Numbered from the stretch's first letter, positions 43,281 through 53,158 are shown. The stretch is 64,000 nucleotides of DNA from Grimontia indica (GCF_000333895.2 NZ_ANFM02000016.1:124001-188000); one strand, 5' to 3'. Translations and numbers: made by a program. The notes: generated by a model not told the origin, from the sequence alone.

Positions 43281-44008
43281 TTGAAGTGAAAAATTTGAGC
43301 AAACGCTTTGGTGATGTCGAAGTGCTGAAGCAAATCGACCTCGACGTCAAACAAGGTGAGATTGTGGTGATCATCGGTCCGTCTGGCACGGGAAAGTCAA
43401 CACTGCTTCGTTGCCTGAACTACCTGGAAGTGCCAAGTGGTGGTGAAATCCAGATTGGTGATGTGCGTGTTAACGCTGGCAAGGTATCGAAAAGCGAGAT
43501 TCACCAGCTTCGTAAACAAAGCAGTTTTGTATTCCAGAGCTATGCATTGTTCGCGAACAAAACCGCACTGGAAAACGTGGCGGAATCGCTGATCACCGTG
43601 TGGAAAGAGCCAAAAGATAAAGCGTTGGAAGCTGCACGTAAATTGTTGGTCAGCGTCGGAATGGAAGCGCATTTAGAGAAATACCCTGCGCAACTTTCCG
43701 GTGGTCAGCAGCAACGTGTCGGCATCGCCCGTGCCATGGCCTGTAAAGGCGAAGTGATTCTGTTTGATGAACCTACGTCAGCACTCGACCCTGAATGGGT
43801 AGAGGAAGTGTTGACGGTAATGAAAGCACTCGCTAAGCAAAAGCAAACCATGATTGTGGTGACCCACGAAATGCAGTTTGCCCGTGAGATTGCCGACAAG
43901 GTGATCTTTATGGAAGGCGGCGTGATTGTCGAACAGGGTCCACCATCCCAGATCTTTGGTAATCCTCAAAACGAACGCACGAAAGCCTTTGTGGCACGCG
44001 CGGCGTAA
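43277..44008 (+). CDS. Amino-acid ABC ATPase, cystine-type
   Basis: 243 residues. Walker [10 protein letters not shown], signature [15 protein letters not shown], Walker [21 protein letters not shown] and VTHEM are intact. It overlaps the permease by four bases, and a strong terminator follows. It is of the polar-amino-acid uptake type (TcyN/YecC/GlnQ); cystine is suggested by the binding protein. Confidence 0.93.
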   Translation: MIEVKNLSKRFGDVEVLKQIDLDVKQGEIVVIIGPSGTGKSTLLRCLNYLEVPSGGEIQIGDVRVNAGKVSKSEIHQLRKQSSFVFQSYALFANKTALENVAESLITVWKEPKDKALEAARKLLVSVGMEAHLEKYPAQLSGGQQQRVGIARAMACKGEVILFDEPTSALDPEWVEEVLTVMKALAKQKQTMIVVTHEMQFAREIADKVIFMEGGVIVEQGPPSQIFGNPQNERTKAFVARAA

Positions 44009-44048
44009 CGAATTCAACTGTTCCCCCTGGTTGATGTTCCATTAAAGT

Positions 44049-44081
44049 AAAGCCCCTTAATCTGGCCGATTAAGGGGCTTT
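44049..44081 (+). terminator. Intrinsic terminator of the amino-acid ABC operon
   Basis: AAAGCCCCTTAATC (44049-44062) and GATTAAGGGGCTTT (44068-44081) form a 14-bp stem with loop TGGCC, with further T after. It also lies at the end of the convergent lipase gene. Confidence 0.9.
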
Positions 44082-44120
44082 TTCTTACCAAAGGTCAACA
44101 GCCCCTAGCCAACGTTGCTA

Positions 44121-45146
44121 TCAAAGGTCTTCAAGGAAACTTGGGAAGGAGTTAATGGCGTATTCAGCCTGCCACGCCATCAAGTCCAGGGTGTCGTCTG
44201 TCCAGTCAATGTAAAACAGCGCCATAAACCCATTGATGTCGTTATCAATGCTATTCCAATCATTCGAATTAACCCTGAACACAGGTTGGGCAAGGAACTG
44301 CAATTCTTCTTTCAATGGCGTCGTGAAGTGGCGGGACAGACCTGTATTAAGGAAAAACAGTGGCGTAAAGCGGGCAGCTGAAAGGTAGAAAATATTGCCA
44401 TACTGTTTTGAATCTATGCCGATCACGTCGGCATCCTGCTGCAAATCGCCATCAGAAACGAATTCGCCTTCCAGATTGTAGTTGGTGATTCTACGGGCAT
44501 TGGTTGACCAAGTAGATGCGGAAACTCCTGCATTCGTCATGGATTGTTTTATCTCTGCCAGAACCGCATTACCAATACCTGATGCATCGAAAATGGTGGC
44601 TGGTTTTCCAGTGCGAATGGCGGCAACTGTTGCCAAGCCCCCACCGAGACTGTGTCCCGTGTAATGGATGTTGTAGCTGCGGTATTTGTTGGCAAGCCGC
44701 GCTGACTCAGAAATTGCAAAGCGATACTGTGGTGGCACTTCACCTGCGGCCATAATGCCGTTGTTTACCCAGTCAGAAGTTCCCAGTTCGCTGCCACGGA
44801 AAGCAATTACTGCGTTGCTGCCACTGGTATAAACAGCAGCGTGGAAGCCTGTGCTGCTGTCGTGGATGCTTTCCGTCAGTGCCCATCCGCGTGGTGCGCC
44901 CCAGCTTTTGTAGACATACTCTGCAAACGCCAAATAGTGCAGCGCTTCACCTGCTTGATTGACGGAAGGAGGCTGGTGGGTTTTATACGTCGTGCCTGTG
45001 GTATTGGCGGTGTGGGTCATGTTCGGATTCAGTATGGAATCGACATACGCGCCAATATTACCCAACTCTTCCTGAGTGGTTGCTGATGCGGACTGAATGG
45101 AGAAACCCATCAGAATGGCTAACGAACATGCGGTGATCTTCTTCAT
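44121..45146 (-). CDS. Secreted class-3-type lipase
   Basis: 341 residues with signal peptide MKKITACSLAILMGFSIQSASA. The nucleophile elbow is GHSLGGG with Ser166 in the lipase class 3 pattern (YNIHYTGHSLGGGLATVAA), and NAVIAFRGSE gives the oxyanion loop. It hydrolyses acylglycerols or phospholipids outside the cytoplasm. The mature part is ~318 residues. It is a single gene with its own promoter and ends at the ABC operon terminator. Confidence 0.9.
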   Translation of the reverse strand: MKKITACSLAILMGFSIQSASATTQEELGNIGAYVDSILNPNMTHTANTTGTTYKTHQPPSVNQAGEALHYLAFAEYVYKSWGAPRGWALTESIHDSSTGFHAAVYTSGSNAVIAFRGSELGTSDWVNNGIMAAGEVPPQYRFAISESARLANKYRSYNIHYTGHSLGGGLATVAAIRTGKPATIFDASGIGNAVLAEIKQSMTNAGVSASTWSTNARRITNYNLEGEFVSDGDLQQDADVIGIDSKQYGNIFYLSAARFTPLFFLNTGLSRHFTTPLKEELQFLAQPVFRVNSNDWNSIDNDINGFMALFYIDWTDDTLDLMAWQAEYAINSFPSFLEDL

Positions 45147-45457
45147 GAGAAACTATCCCTTTATTGATGATTGACGATACTGCCTTGTGTCAAGTTGATA
45201 CTTAACGTATCGATATTCATCCTAGGAGGTCTGAAATATCCTGCTAGCCCAAAATTGAATCAATAATAAGACTACTTAAAATTAGTAGGGTTATTGTGTT
45301 TGATTGCAGGTTTGAATGGTATTAACTATTTGAAAATAATAGGGATGTATCTTTCTGGGATAGGCGGAAAAATGATGGAATTACAAGCTAAACAAACCTG
45401 CCGACATCATGGGTAATGTAGCAGGATAGTCGTTGGGCGGATAGGCAAAAAGTGGGC
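45147..45457. other. Intergenic stretch without a gene
   Basis: 311 bases, AT-rich, between the lipase start and the IclR gene. It must hold the lipase promoter. No repeat, RNA or regulator site stands out. Confidence 0.4.
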
Positions 45458-46225
45458 TTAACCTTCCTTCATTAGGGCTTCTAAATCCCTCGCTGCACGA
45501 CGCAGCTGGGGTTCGAATTTTAACAAGTCATCCAACGAACTTCGGAACACGGGGGCATGGGTAAACAGACATGCATGTAACTGTCCGTCTTCATTTCGTA
45601 TAGGCACCGCTATAGCAGCCATACCATCTACAAACTCTTCATTGTCGATGCCGAGATCCTGTTTTTCTATTTCGGTGAGCGCACGTTCCAAGTCAATGGG
45701 ATCTGTAATCGTATTCTTGGCATGTCGCTCCAGACTCATATTATTGATAAGTCGCTGCCGTCGTCGTTTTGACAGGGTGCTGAGGTAAAGTTTGCCACTG
45801 GCGGTGCACCAAATCGGCGTATGACTGCCGGTCTGCAGATTAATCTGCAATGGCCAGTTGGTTTGTACACGGTCGAAATAGATCATGTCGACACCATTTG
45901 GCAACGAGATACCACAGGTTTCACCCACTTCATTGGCGAGCTTTTGCAAAATCGCCTGTCGAATAGCTTTAAAGTGTGTGGTGTGTAATACACCGAGCGC
46001 GATGTCATGCATACGGTTGGCTGGTACAAGGTTTCCACGCATGTTGGTTTGTACAAAGCCTTCCCGTTCGAGCTGTTGCAGCAATCTGTGAATGCTGGGT
46101 TTAGGAATATCGAGCATGATTGACAGTTCGGCTGGACTCGGCGGCCGCTCTGAGCAGGAAATTGCTTCGATAATTTCCAATACACGGGTTATTGATGAGG
46201 CTTTTTCGCGTCTTTCTGTCGTCAT
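45458..46225 (-). CDS. IclR family transcriptional regulator
   Basis: 255 residues. The N-terminal winged helix (SSITRVLEIIEAISCSERPPSPAELSIMLDIPKPSIHRLLQQLEREGFV) and C-terminal ligand domain (CGISLPNGVDMIYFDRV, WCTASGKLYLSTLS) are typical. It lies upstream of mmsA/Fe-ADH/TRAP genes on the same strand and probably regulates that catabolic unit. A long palindromic element separates it from mmsA, so it may have a separate promoter. Confidence 0.92.
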   Translation of the reverse strand: MTTERREKASSITRVLEIIEAISCSERPPSPAELSIMLDIPKPSIHRLLQQLEREGFVQTNMRGNLVPANRMHDIALGVLHTTHFKAIRQAILQKLANEVGETCGISLPNGVDMIYFDRVQTNWPLQINLQTGSHTPIWCTASGKLYLSTLSKRRRQRLINNMSLERHAKNTITDPIDLERALTEIEKQDLGIDNEEFVDGMAAIAVPIRNEDGQLHACLFTHAPVFRSSLDDLLKFEPQLRRAARDLEALMKEG

Positions 46226-46275
46226 CCCTGCACCTGATTCAGTCGATATGGTGAAAGTATATCCGCATTAGACTG

Positions 46276-46541
46276 TATACCCAAACAACCTGAAGATGCC
46301 GGATTCAGCGAGTTTGACTGGCGTTGTGATCACGGCGTCCCTTTGTAGGTGTAGTCACCTCCATCAAAAAGGGACAACAACGAGCACGACGTCAGTCAAC
46401 TCGCCCGAAGGGAGGCCCTCAATGCGCCCACTTCTTCGTTAAATTCCACGGAAATAGAACCACTATTCCTCGCGAAATTTGCCTTGAATTGAACGCATTG
46501 ATGACCTCTGAATGCGAGCACCTTCAGGTCGTTTGGGTATA
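46276..46541. repeat. Dispersed palindromic element, long form
   Basis: 266 bp with ends TATACCCAAACAACCTGAAG and a complementary right end, 22 of 24 bases matching. Inside are two nested hairpins. Left: GCGAGTTTGACTG with CAGTCAACTCGC (46308-46404), enclosing GTCCCTTT with AAAGGGAC (46337-46375) and AGGTG with CACCT. Right: TCAATGCG with CGCATTGA (46419-46501), enclosing AAATTCCACGGAAATAG and CTATTCCTCGCGAAATTT. No open frame of note. It resembles a MITE or structured repeat. Its ends match those of the copy at 12946-13038. Confidence 0.85.
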
Positions 46542-46613
46542 AACCGTATTGTCGGGGCGCACCTGTATAAGCTCGCTCACACAAGTGGGCCCCTTAAGTA
46601 TCACGCTTTCACA

Positions 46614-48110
46614 CTATTTCATCACTGGCATTGAAAATGACACACCCTCTCGCACGGCTTCGGAAGGCCAGCGCTGGGTGATGGTTTTTCTTCGTGTATA
46701 GAAACGAACGCCATCTGGACCATAGGCACTCAGGTCACCGAAGAAGCTGCGTTTCCAGCCACCAAAACTGTGATAAGCGACGGGAACCGGCAAAGGCACA
46801 TTGATGCCGACCATGCCGACTTCAATATGATCCGAAAAATAACGTGCAGCCTCACCATCGCGGGTGAAAATACAGGTTCCGTTTCCGTATTCGTGATCAT
46901 TGATGAGCTGCATGGCATCAGCCATGGTCTCAACGCGAACCACCTGTAAAACCGGGCCAAAGATCTCTTCTTTGTAGCTCTCCATTTCCGGTGTAACGCG
47001 GTCAATGAGGGTCGCGCCAACAAAGAAGCCTGATTCGAAACCTGCAACCAAAGGCTCTCGACCATCTACAACAACGTCTGCTCCCTGTGTTTCGGCGCTT
47101 GAAATCAAACGCATCACGCGGTCGCGGTGCGCGCCGGTAATCACAGGACCGAAGTCATTGTTGTTGTCGTTACAGGCCCCAACGCGAAGATCTGTCATTT
47201 TCTCTTTGAGTTTGGCGATGAGTGCGTCGGCGGTGCTGTCACCAACAGCAGTAACAACAGAAAGCGCCATGCAACGCTCACCCGAAGAACCAAACGCAGC
47301 GCCAAGAAGCTGGCTGACGGCGTTATCTAGGTCAGCATCCGGCATCACGATGGCGTGGTTTTTTGCCCCACCCAATGCCTGACAACGTTTCCCAGCAGCA
47401 CTTGCACGGGAGTAAATGCTTTCTGCCACGGGCGTTGAGCCGACAAAGCTGACAGCGCTGATGTCTTTGTGGTCGAGCAGGGCATCAACCGTGCCTTTGT
47501 CACCGTTGACCACATTCATCACGCCCGGTGGCAATCCGGCTTCCTGCAACAACTGGGCGACGAAAAGTGTCGAGCTTGGGTCGCGCTCTGAAGGTTTGAG
47601 AATAAAGCAGTTCCCACAGGCAATGGCGAGAGGGTACATCCAAAGTGGGACCATGACTGGGAAGTTGAATGGAGTGATACCGGCAACGACACCAAGGGGT
47701 TGGAATTCACTCCAGGCATCAATGCCCGTCCCCACGCCGCGGCTGTGTTCGCCTTTGAGAAGTGTCGGGATCCCACAGGCGTACTCGACGTTCTCAATGC
47801 CACGCTGAAGCTCACCCAGTGCATCATGTTTAATTTTGCCGTGTTCGTGGCCAATCATTTCGCAGATGGTGTCCGTATTATCTTCCAGCAGTTGCAGAAA
47901 CTTCTGCATGATTCTGGCACGGCGGATTGGCGGCGTATTACGCCAGGCCGGATAAGCCTCTTTGGCAAGCCGTACCGCTTCGTTGACGGTTTTGGCGCTT
48001 GCTACATCGACTTGTGTTGCCACATTGCCAGTGGCGGGGTTGTATACGGGCAATGCGGTTTGCCCCTCGGTGATCAAAGCACCATTTATCAGATGTCCAA
48101 TCGTGTTCAT
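46614..48110 (-). CDS. mmsA: CoA-acylating methylmalonate-semialdehyde dehydrogenase
   Basis: 498 residues with the MmsA features: catalytic Cys in AFGSSGERCMALSV, the Asn of LGGAKNHAIVMPDA, and the N-terminal IGHLINGALITEGQTALPV. It oxidises methylmalonate or malonate semialdehyde to propionyl-CoA or acetyl-CoA with NAD+ and CoA, releasing CO2. GGGAG precedes the ATG. With the iron-containing alcohol dehydrogenase and TRAP transporter it fits growth on a 3-hydroxyacid that yields malonate semialdehyde. That substrate is inference. Confidence 0.92.
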   Translation of the reverse strand: MNTIGHLINGALITEGQTALPVYNPATGNVATQVDVASAKTVNEAVRLAKEAYPAWRNTPPIRRARIMQKFLQLLEDNTDTICEMIGHEHGKIKHDALGELQRGIENVEYACGIPTLLKGEHSRGVGTGIDAWSEFQPLGVVAGITPFNFPVMVPLWMYPLAIACGNCFILKPSERDPSSTLFVAQLLQEAGLPPGVMNVVNGDKGTVDALLDHKDISAVSFVGSTPVAESIYSRASAAGKRCQALGGAKNHAIVMPDADLDNAVSQLLGAAFGSSGERCMALSVVTAVGDSTADALIAKLKEKMTDLRVGACNDNNNDFGPVITGAHRDRVMRLISSAETQGADVVVDGREPLVAGFESGFFVGATLIDRVTPEMESYKEEIFGPVLQVVRVETMADAMQLINDHEYGNGTCIFTRDGEAARYFSDHIEVGMVGINVPLPVPVAYHSFGGWKRSFFGDLSAYGPDGVRFYTRRKTITQRWPSEAVREGVSFSMPVMK

Positions 48111-48144
48111 GTTTAACTCCCTTTAGTGGATAAGGTACTTGGGC

Positions 48145-49305
48145 TTACTGCCAAAGCTGGCTGTAAATATCGACCATCTCTTTATGGCTAGGTAATCTCG
48201 GGTTGTTGGCGGGTGAACCTGACGCCATCGCCTGCTTAGCCATGGTGTCCATGCTGGTAAAAAAGGCGGTTCTGTCGATGCCAAAGCCTTCTGGCGTTGG
48301 TACATCCAAGTCGCGGTTGAGTGCGTGCAACTCGTCGAGCAATTTTTGACATGCAAAGTCAGTGTCATCCTGTGGGTCAGCAACGCCCATGGCTTTTGCA
48401 CAATCGGCGTAGCGCTCTGGCGCTGCGGGTAAAGAAAAAGCGGTGACAGAAGGCAGCAACATGGCGTTTGAAAGGCCGTGGGGCACATGGAATAACGCAC
48501 CAATGGGACGGCTCATACCATGCACTAAAGCTACTGAGGCATTTGAAAAGGCGATGCCTGCTAGGGTTGCGCCCAGCATCATGTCAGCTCGCGCCTGAAA
48601 GTCATTACCGTTCTGGCAAGCGCGCCGGAGATTAGGCGCAATTAAGCGCATCGCTTCTCTGGCGTGGTAGTCGCTGAAAGCATTGCCTTTTCGGCTAACG
48701 TAAGACTCGATCGCGTGGGTCAGAGCATCAATGCCTGTATCTGCGGTCATTCGCGTGGGCAAGGTATGGGTAAGCTCGGCATCCACCAACGCTGCGGTCG
48801 GCATAAATGAGGGGCCGACGCAGAGCATTTTCTCATCGTTCTCTGCATCCGTGATGATGGTGAAACGAGTGACTTCTGACCCAGTTCCGGCCGTGGTTGG
48901 GATCGCCACCAGTGGTAATGCCGTTTCTGACACAATGCGTGGGAAACGGTAATCACGCATTTCACCCCCAGAACCAGCCAATACAGCCATGGCTTTGGCA
49001 CTGTCAATCACGCTGCCGCCACCCAATGCAATGAGGCAATCATAGTTTCCAGTGCTGATGGCGTTAACACCTGCCGCGATGGAAGCATCAGTGGGTTCAG
49101 GAATGGTGTCATCAAAGACCGTGGATTGAATCTCTTTCTGTTGCAGCAGACTTTCCACTTTCGCGGCCTGTCCCAGTGTTACCATGGTTTTATCAGTAAT
49201 GATGATGGGACGATGGCAGCCAAGCGCACGCATCATATCCGGTAGCTTTTGTAATGCACCGTCGCCAATTTCCATCAGGCGCGGAAGAATAATCGAATGA
49301 GACAT
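48145..49305 (-). CDS. Iron-containing alcohol dehydrogenase
   Basis: 386 residues from MSHSIILPRLMEIGDGALQ (ATG at 49305, AGGAG upstream), the normal Fe-ADH size. Motifs: GGGSVIDSAKAMAVL, ATPTTAGTGSEVTRF-like PTTAGTGSEVTRFT, metal ligands in TADTGIDALTHAIE and HGMSRPIGALFHVPHGLSNAML. It oxidises an alcohol with NAD+. Between mmsA and the TRAP genes, its product is probably the semialdehyde used by MmsA. Confidence 0.92.
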   Translation of the reverse strand: MSHSIILPRLMEIGDGALQKLPDMMRALGCHRPIIITDKTMVTLGQAAKVESLLQQKEIQSTVFDDTIPEPTDASIAAGVNAISTGNYDCLIALGGGSVIDSAKAMAVLAGSGGEMRDYRFPRIVSETALPLVAIPTTAGTGSEVTRFTIITDAENDEKMLCVGPSFMPTAALVDAELTHTLPTRMTADTGIDALTHAIESYVSRKGNAFSDYHAREAMRLIAPNLRRACQNGNDFQARADMMLGATLAGIAFSNASVALVHGMSRPIGALFHVPHGLSNAMLLPSVTAFSLPAAPERYADCAKAMGVADPQDDTDFACQKLLDELHALNRDLDVPTPEGFGIDRTAFFTSMDTMAKQAMASGSPANNPRLPSHKEMVDIYSQLWQ

Positions 49306-49370
49306 AACGACTCCTTGTGAATCAATATGTGAACCAGTCACAAATAACTTTCTTGGGTAAAAGCGATAAA

Positions 49371-50726
49371 TCAGGGCGAATAGACCACCTTGGGTAGCCA
49401 GGTCACGATGGATGGCATCCAAAACACGATCGCGAGACCGAGTAGCTGCAACAGAATGAAAGGCACCACACCACGATAGATATGGATGAGGTGAATACCT
49501 TTAGGCACAACGCCTTTTAGGTAGAAAAGGGCGAAGCCGACAGGCGGCGTCAGAAAAGACGTTTGCAGGCAAACCGCAAACAGCACCGCGAACCACACCA
49601 GATCAAAGCCCAACGCACTGACCACCGGTGCCACCAAAGGCAAAATGATGAGGGTGAGTTCAATCCAGTCGAGGAAGAAGCCGAGAATAAAAGTCACGAC
49701 CAGAATGGCAATGACGATGCCGCTGGGTTCGAACGGCAGACTGGTAAGAGCTTTCTCTATCAGTTCATCACCACCCAATCCGCGTAGGATCAGAGAAAAC
49801 GCGGTCGCACAGATAATCAACGCAAAGATAAATGCCGTGGTTTTGGTGGTTTCCCTACCCACTTCGCGGACAACCTCGAGCGTCAGCTTTCCACGGGCGA
49901 AGGCCAAAATCGTTGCTCCCAACGCGCCAACACCGGAGGCTTCTGTTGGTGTCGCAATACCCATAAAGATAGAGCCAAGCACTGCAATGATAAGCGCAGC
50001 AGTCGGCAAGGCTGCACTTAGCGCACTGAAAATGACTTTCAGGCTGATAGGCTCGGCGTCTTTGGATACTGGTGCGATATCAGCACGGAGGTAACCCAGA
50101 GAAAGGATGTAGGTAACGTAAAAGCCCGCGAGCATTAGCCCGGGAAACACTGCGCCAAGGAACAGCTCGCCAACAGATACGCCAATGCGATCGCCCATCA
50201 TCACCAGCATTATGCTGGGGGGAACCAAAATCCCGAGCGTGCCGGTTGATGCGACTGTGCCACAGGCCAACTCCTTGCTGTAGCCATCACGCATCATCAT
50301 TGGCATTCCCAGCACTGCCAGCAATACGACAGATGCGCCGATGATCCCGGTGGACGCTGCAAGCAAGAGCCCGACAAAGGTAACTGTGACTGCCAGTCCA
50401 CCTCGTACGCGACCAAAAAGACGCACCAGATTGCCCATTAGATCTTCGGCTGTCCCGGATCTGTCCAGCATCAGGCCCATAAAAATGAACATGGGCAGGG
50501 CGACCAATACCCAGTTGGTCATGATGTCCCACATTCTTGGGACGACCAGTGAGGCGTAATTCCAGTCGATTCCGATAAAGGCATCGAACCATTCATCTGC
50601 CAACATGGCGACAGGCACGAATACCAATGAGATGCCGCAAAGCACCCAAGCGACCGGGAAGCCGGTAAACAGCAGCAGGATAAACATCCCGAACATGATG
50701 AGGACGAGAATTTCATTCACTTCCAT
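49371..50726 (-). CDS. TRAP transporter large permease (DctM type)
   Basis: 451 residues, about 12 membrane segments, with DctM signatures GMPMMMRDGYSKELACGTVASTGTLGILVPPSIMLV and IATPTEASGVGALGATI. Length and the extra loop suit the 2-oxoacid/taurine-type TRAP subgroup. It overlaps the small permease by ten bases. It imports the substrate handled by Fe-ADH and MmsA. Confidence 0.93.
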   Translation of the reverse strand: MEVNEILVLIMFGMFILLLFTGFPVAWVLCGISLVFVPVAMLADEWFDAFIGIDWNYASLVVPRMWDIMTNWVLVALPMFIFMGLMLDRSGTAEDLMGNLVRLFGRVRGGLAVTVTFVGLLLAASTGIIGASVVLLAVLGMPMMMRDGYSKELACGTVASTGTLGILVPPSIMLVMMGDRIGVSVGELFLGAVFPGLMLAGFYVTYILSLGYLRADIAPVSKDAEPISLKVIFSALSAALPTAALIIAVLGSIFMGIATPTEASGVGALGATILAFARGKLTLEVVREVGRETTKTTAFIFALIICATAFSLILRGLGGDELIEKALTSLPFEPSGIVIAILVVTFILGFFLDWIELTLIILPLVAPVVSALGFDLVWFAVLFAVCLQTSFLTPPVGFALFYLKGVVPKGIHLIHIYRGVVPFILLQLLGLAIVFWMPSIVTWLPKVVYSP

Positions 50727-51325
50727 GACGATGACTCCTCTCGCTCATTGTCAACATCAGCTTTGGGTGTGTTAGAACTATTGGAAAACAGCAAAGCGCA
50801 GATGCGGCTGACTTTGGATAGGGTGGCGAACGCAAGCAGCCCGAAAGCAAGGAGCAAGACTGCTTTCATCGCCCATCGATAAGGCAATCCACCCGGTGCG
50901 GTAGAGACTTCGCCGAGCTCCCATGAGTAAAGAAAGAAGGGAATCGCATACCAGAACACCAGCACCAGAAATGGCATCAGCAGAATGATGAGGCCAAGCA
51001 GTTCGATTTTGGCTTGGGTTCTGAGTGAAAAGCGCTCGCGCAGCAAATCAACCCGGACATGGCTGTCGGTGACCATGCAATATGAGAGGCCAACCAACCA
51101 GCCAAGTGCGTAAAGGTGCCACTGCAGTTCTTCAAATTCGATGCGGCCTTCACCCAGTAGGTAGCGCATCGCCACATTGATAATAATGACCAACATAAGC
51201 ACCACCCATACCCAGGAAAATGCGTTACCCAGGCGAAGTAAGAAGCCATCAAGCGCGCGCGAGAGTCGGGTTTCTGGCAGTGCTTCGGTGTCTTGTGAGG
51301 CAGAGCTTTGATTATTGTTTTGCAT
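50717..51325 (-). CDS. TRAP transporter small permease (DctQ type)
   Basis: 202 residues from the ATG at 51325, behind AGGAT. Four membrane segments with the DctQ pattern MVTDSHVRVDLLRERFSLRTQAKIELLG and WELGEVSTAPGGLPYRW, typical of the DctQ of larger TRAP systems. It pairs with the adjacent large permease. Confidence 0.9.
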   Translation of the reverse strand: MQNNNQSSASQDTEALPETRLSRALDGFLLRLGNAFSWVWVVLMLVIIINVAMRYLLGEGRIEFEELQWHLYALGWLVGLSYCMVTDSHVRVDLLRERFSLRTQAKIELLGLIILLMPFLVLVFWYAIPFFLYSWELGEVSTAPGGLPYRWAMKAVLLLAFGLLAFATLSKVSRICALLFSNSSNTPKADVDNEREESSSWK

Positions 51326-51398
51326 AGCGCATCCTTGCCCAAAAGGGGCTCCCCAGCGCATGTGGCGGGGGAGCGGTTAGGTCATCCCAGTTGATGAA

Positions 51399-52475
51399 TT
51401 ACTCGAAATCCCTTGGCAGGTAAGCCATCTGTTTCCAGAGTTTGTAGTTGCCGAGGAACTTCTGTTGGGAAGCGTAGATGCGTTTGAAGTCAGGATCTGA
51501 ATCTGCAATTTCCTGCATCACTTCGGTGGAAAGCGAATGCAGGGATTGCAGCAGTTCGGGGTTGAGGGTGCGGGCTGTAACCCCTTTTTCTTCAAAGCCC
51601 GCGAGCACTTCACCTTGCAGCGACTCACCGCGGGTGAGGGCACGGAATGTGCCTGCGGTGCATGCCATGTCGATGGTGGCTTTCGTGGATTCATCCAGTG
51701 CATTCCAGACATCCTTGTTAATCACGAGGTGGGAGGCTGTGAAGGTCTGGTGCCAACCGGGGAAATAATTGTTCTTGGCGATTTTGTCGAAGCCCATCAA
51801 GCTATCGATAGCAGGCATGGAGAACTCAGATGCATCAATCGCGCCTTTTTCCAGCGCCGGGAATATCTCGCCACCTGGCAGAACAGTGACAGAAGCGCCC
51901 GCTTTTTGCAGGACTTTACCGCCAATACCTGCGAAGCGGATTTTGAGCCCTTTGAAATCGTCGAGTGAGTTCATCTCTTTGGTAAACCAGCCCGCCGTTT
52001 CCGGACCGATCACGCTACACAGCACAGGATGAACACCGTGTTTACCGTAGAGTTCTTCAGCTAACTGCTTGCCTTCACCCTCGTACCACCAAGTCGCGTA
52101 TTCCCATGGCTCCATGCCAAAAGGCACCGCGGCAAATAAAGCGGCAGCGGGGATTTTGCCTTGGTCGTAACCTAACCAGGTGTAGCCGGCATCTATCTGC
52201 TTGTTTTTGATGGCCTCAGTAATACCAAAAGGCGGGACCAGTTTGCCTGGTTCATAGATTTTGAATTTGATATTGCCATCAGTGGCTTTATCCACCTGTT
52301 CTGCGACCTGAGTAATGGGGTCGCCCAGTGCGGGTAAGTGGGTGCCAAATACTGCCTGAACTTTCCAGCGAATCTTTTCCTGGGCCAATGCTGGTGTCGC
52401 AACGACTGACGCCATAGCTGCACCTAAAAGCACAGCAGTCCATGTTTTTCTTCCCTTTAACCAATTACTTCTCAT
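51399..52475 (-). CDS. TRAP substrate-binding protein, 2-oxoacid-like
   Basis: 358 residues from the ATG at 52475, eight bases after GAGGA; the frame reaches 52505. Signal peptide ends at PALAQ. Segments LKIRFAGIGGKVLQKAGASVTVLPGGEIFPALEKGAIDASEFSMP and FPGWHQT match the TakP-like subgroup that binds 2-oxoacids or related short acids with a metal ion. The genes for permeases, Fe-ADH and mmsA follow. The ligand is likely a short hydroxy- or oxo-acid. Confidence 0.9.
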   Translation of the reverse strand: MRSNWLKGRKTWTAVLLGAAMASVVATPALAQEKIRWKVQAVFGTHLPALGDPITQVAEQVDKATDGNIKFKIYEPGKLVPPFGITEAIKNKQIDAGYTWLGYDQGKIPAAALFAAVPFGMEPWEYATWWYEGEGKQLAEELYGKHGVHPVLCSVIGPETAGWFTKEMNSLDDFKGLKIRFAGIGGKVLQKAGASVTVLPGGEIFPALEKGAIDASEFSMPAIDSLMGFDKIAKNNYFPGWHQTFTASHLVINKDVWNALDESTKATIDMACTAGTFRALTRGESLQGEVLAGFEEKGVTARTLNPELLQSLHSLSTEVMQEIADSDPDFKRIYASQQKFLGNYKLWKQMAYLPRDFE

Positions 52476-52813
52476 TGCCTTGGTCCTCATTGTTGGCCAC
52501 CCCATCTGGGCAACCTCGTCCTGTTTTTAATTAAAACGATACATTATTTATCATTTTATTAACTTTATGGAATTGGCAAGCATCTGGTTATATTGATACA
52601 AAATGAATCGATATATTTTACTTGTGACTCGTTTGTATGCTTTGTGACTTGATAGTGAGAAAAACGGACTGAGTACCCATGAAAAACATAGGGTTAACCG
52701 GCGAGTTAGTAGATGTGAATACAGGGAGAGAAGTCGTTTATTGGAAAAGTGATTATTAAATGTGAGACGTATCAGCGCCTGTAAAACATGATCCCGACGC
52801 TGATTTTTTAGGC
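52476..52813. other. Promoter region of the TRAP/mmsA operon
   Basis: About 340 AT-rich bases between the TRAP binding-protein start and the cupin stop, with no gene seen. The promoter of the TRAP operon must be here and IclR binding is expected. I could not fix a site by eye. Confidence 0.4.
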
Positions 52814-53158
52814 TTAGCGTTTCAGTTCAATTTCGAGCAGCCTAATTGGCGTTGCTCCTACATTCCTCACATTGTGAGTGGCAGCAGGTACATAGAGTGT
52901 CATTCCTTCCTTAAATTCGATGGTGCGGGTTGGTTTGCTCGCATCATCTGGTACAAGTTCTGCAGTGCCGCCTTCTAAAACATAAACGACCCGGTAAGGG
53001 TAATCATGTCCATGCATCCCAGATTCTGAACCTGGCGGATAGGTATGGCGCACGGCCATCACTGCGTCGTTTTCCAGTAGGTGTTCTGTTTTCCCTTTCT
53101 CTGCGGCAAAACCAGAGAAGGTGGTCAGAAATAGTGCGGTAACAAGCAAAATTCTCAT
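52814..53158 (-). CDS. Secreted cupin-domain protein
   Basis: 115 residues from MRILLVTALFLTTFSGFAAEKG (ATG at 53158, AGGAC upstream), with a signal peptide. One cupin barrel: motif 1 GMHGHDYPYRVVYVLEGG and motif 2 LYVPAATHNVRNVG supply the metal His. The function is unknown; it may be a small isomerase or binding protein in the periplasm. The open frame runs beyond the start to 53284 but that part is not family-like. Confidence 0.85.
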   Translation of the reverse strand: MRILLVTALFLTTFSGFAAEKGKTEHLLENDAVMAVRHTYPPGSESGMHGHDYPYRVVYVLEGGTAELVPDDASKPTRTIEFKEGMTLYVPAATHNVRNVGATPIRLLEIELKR

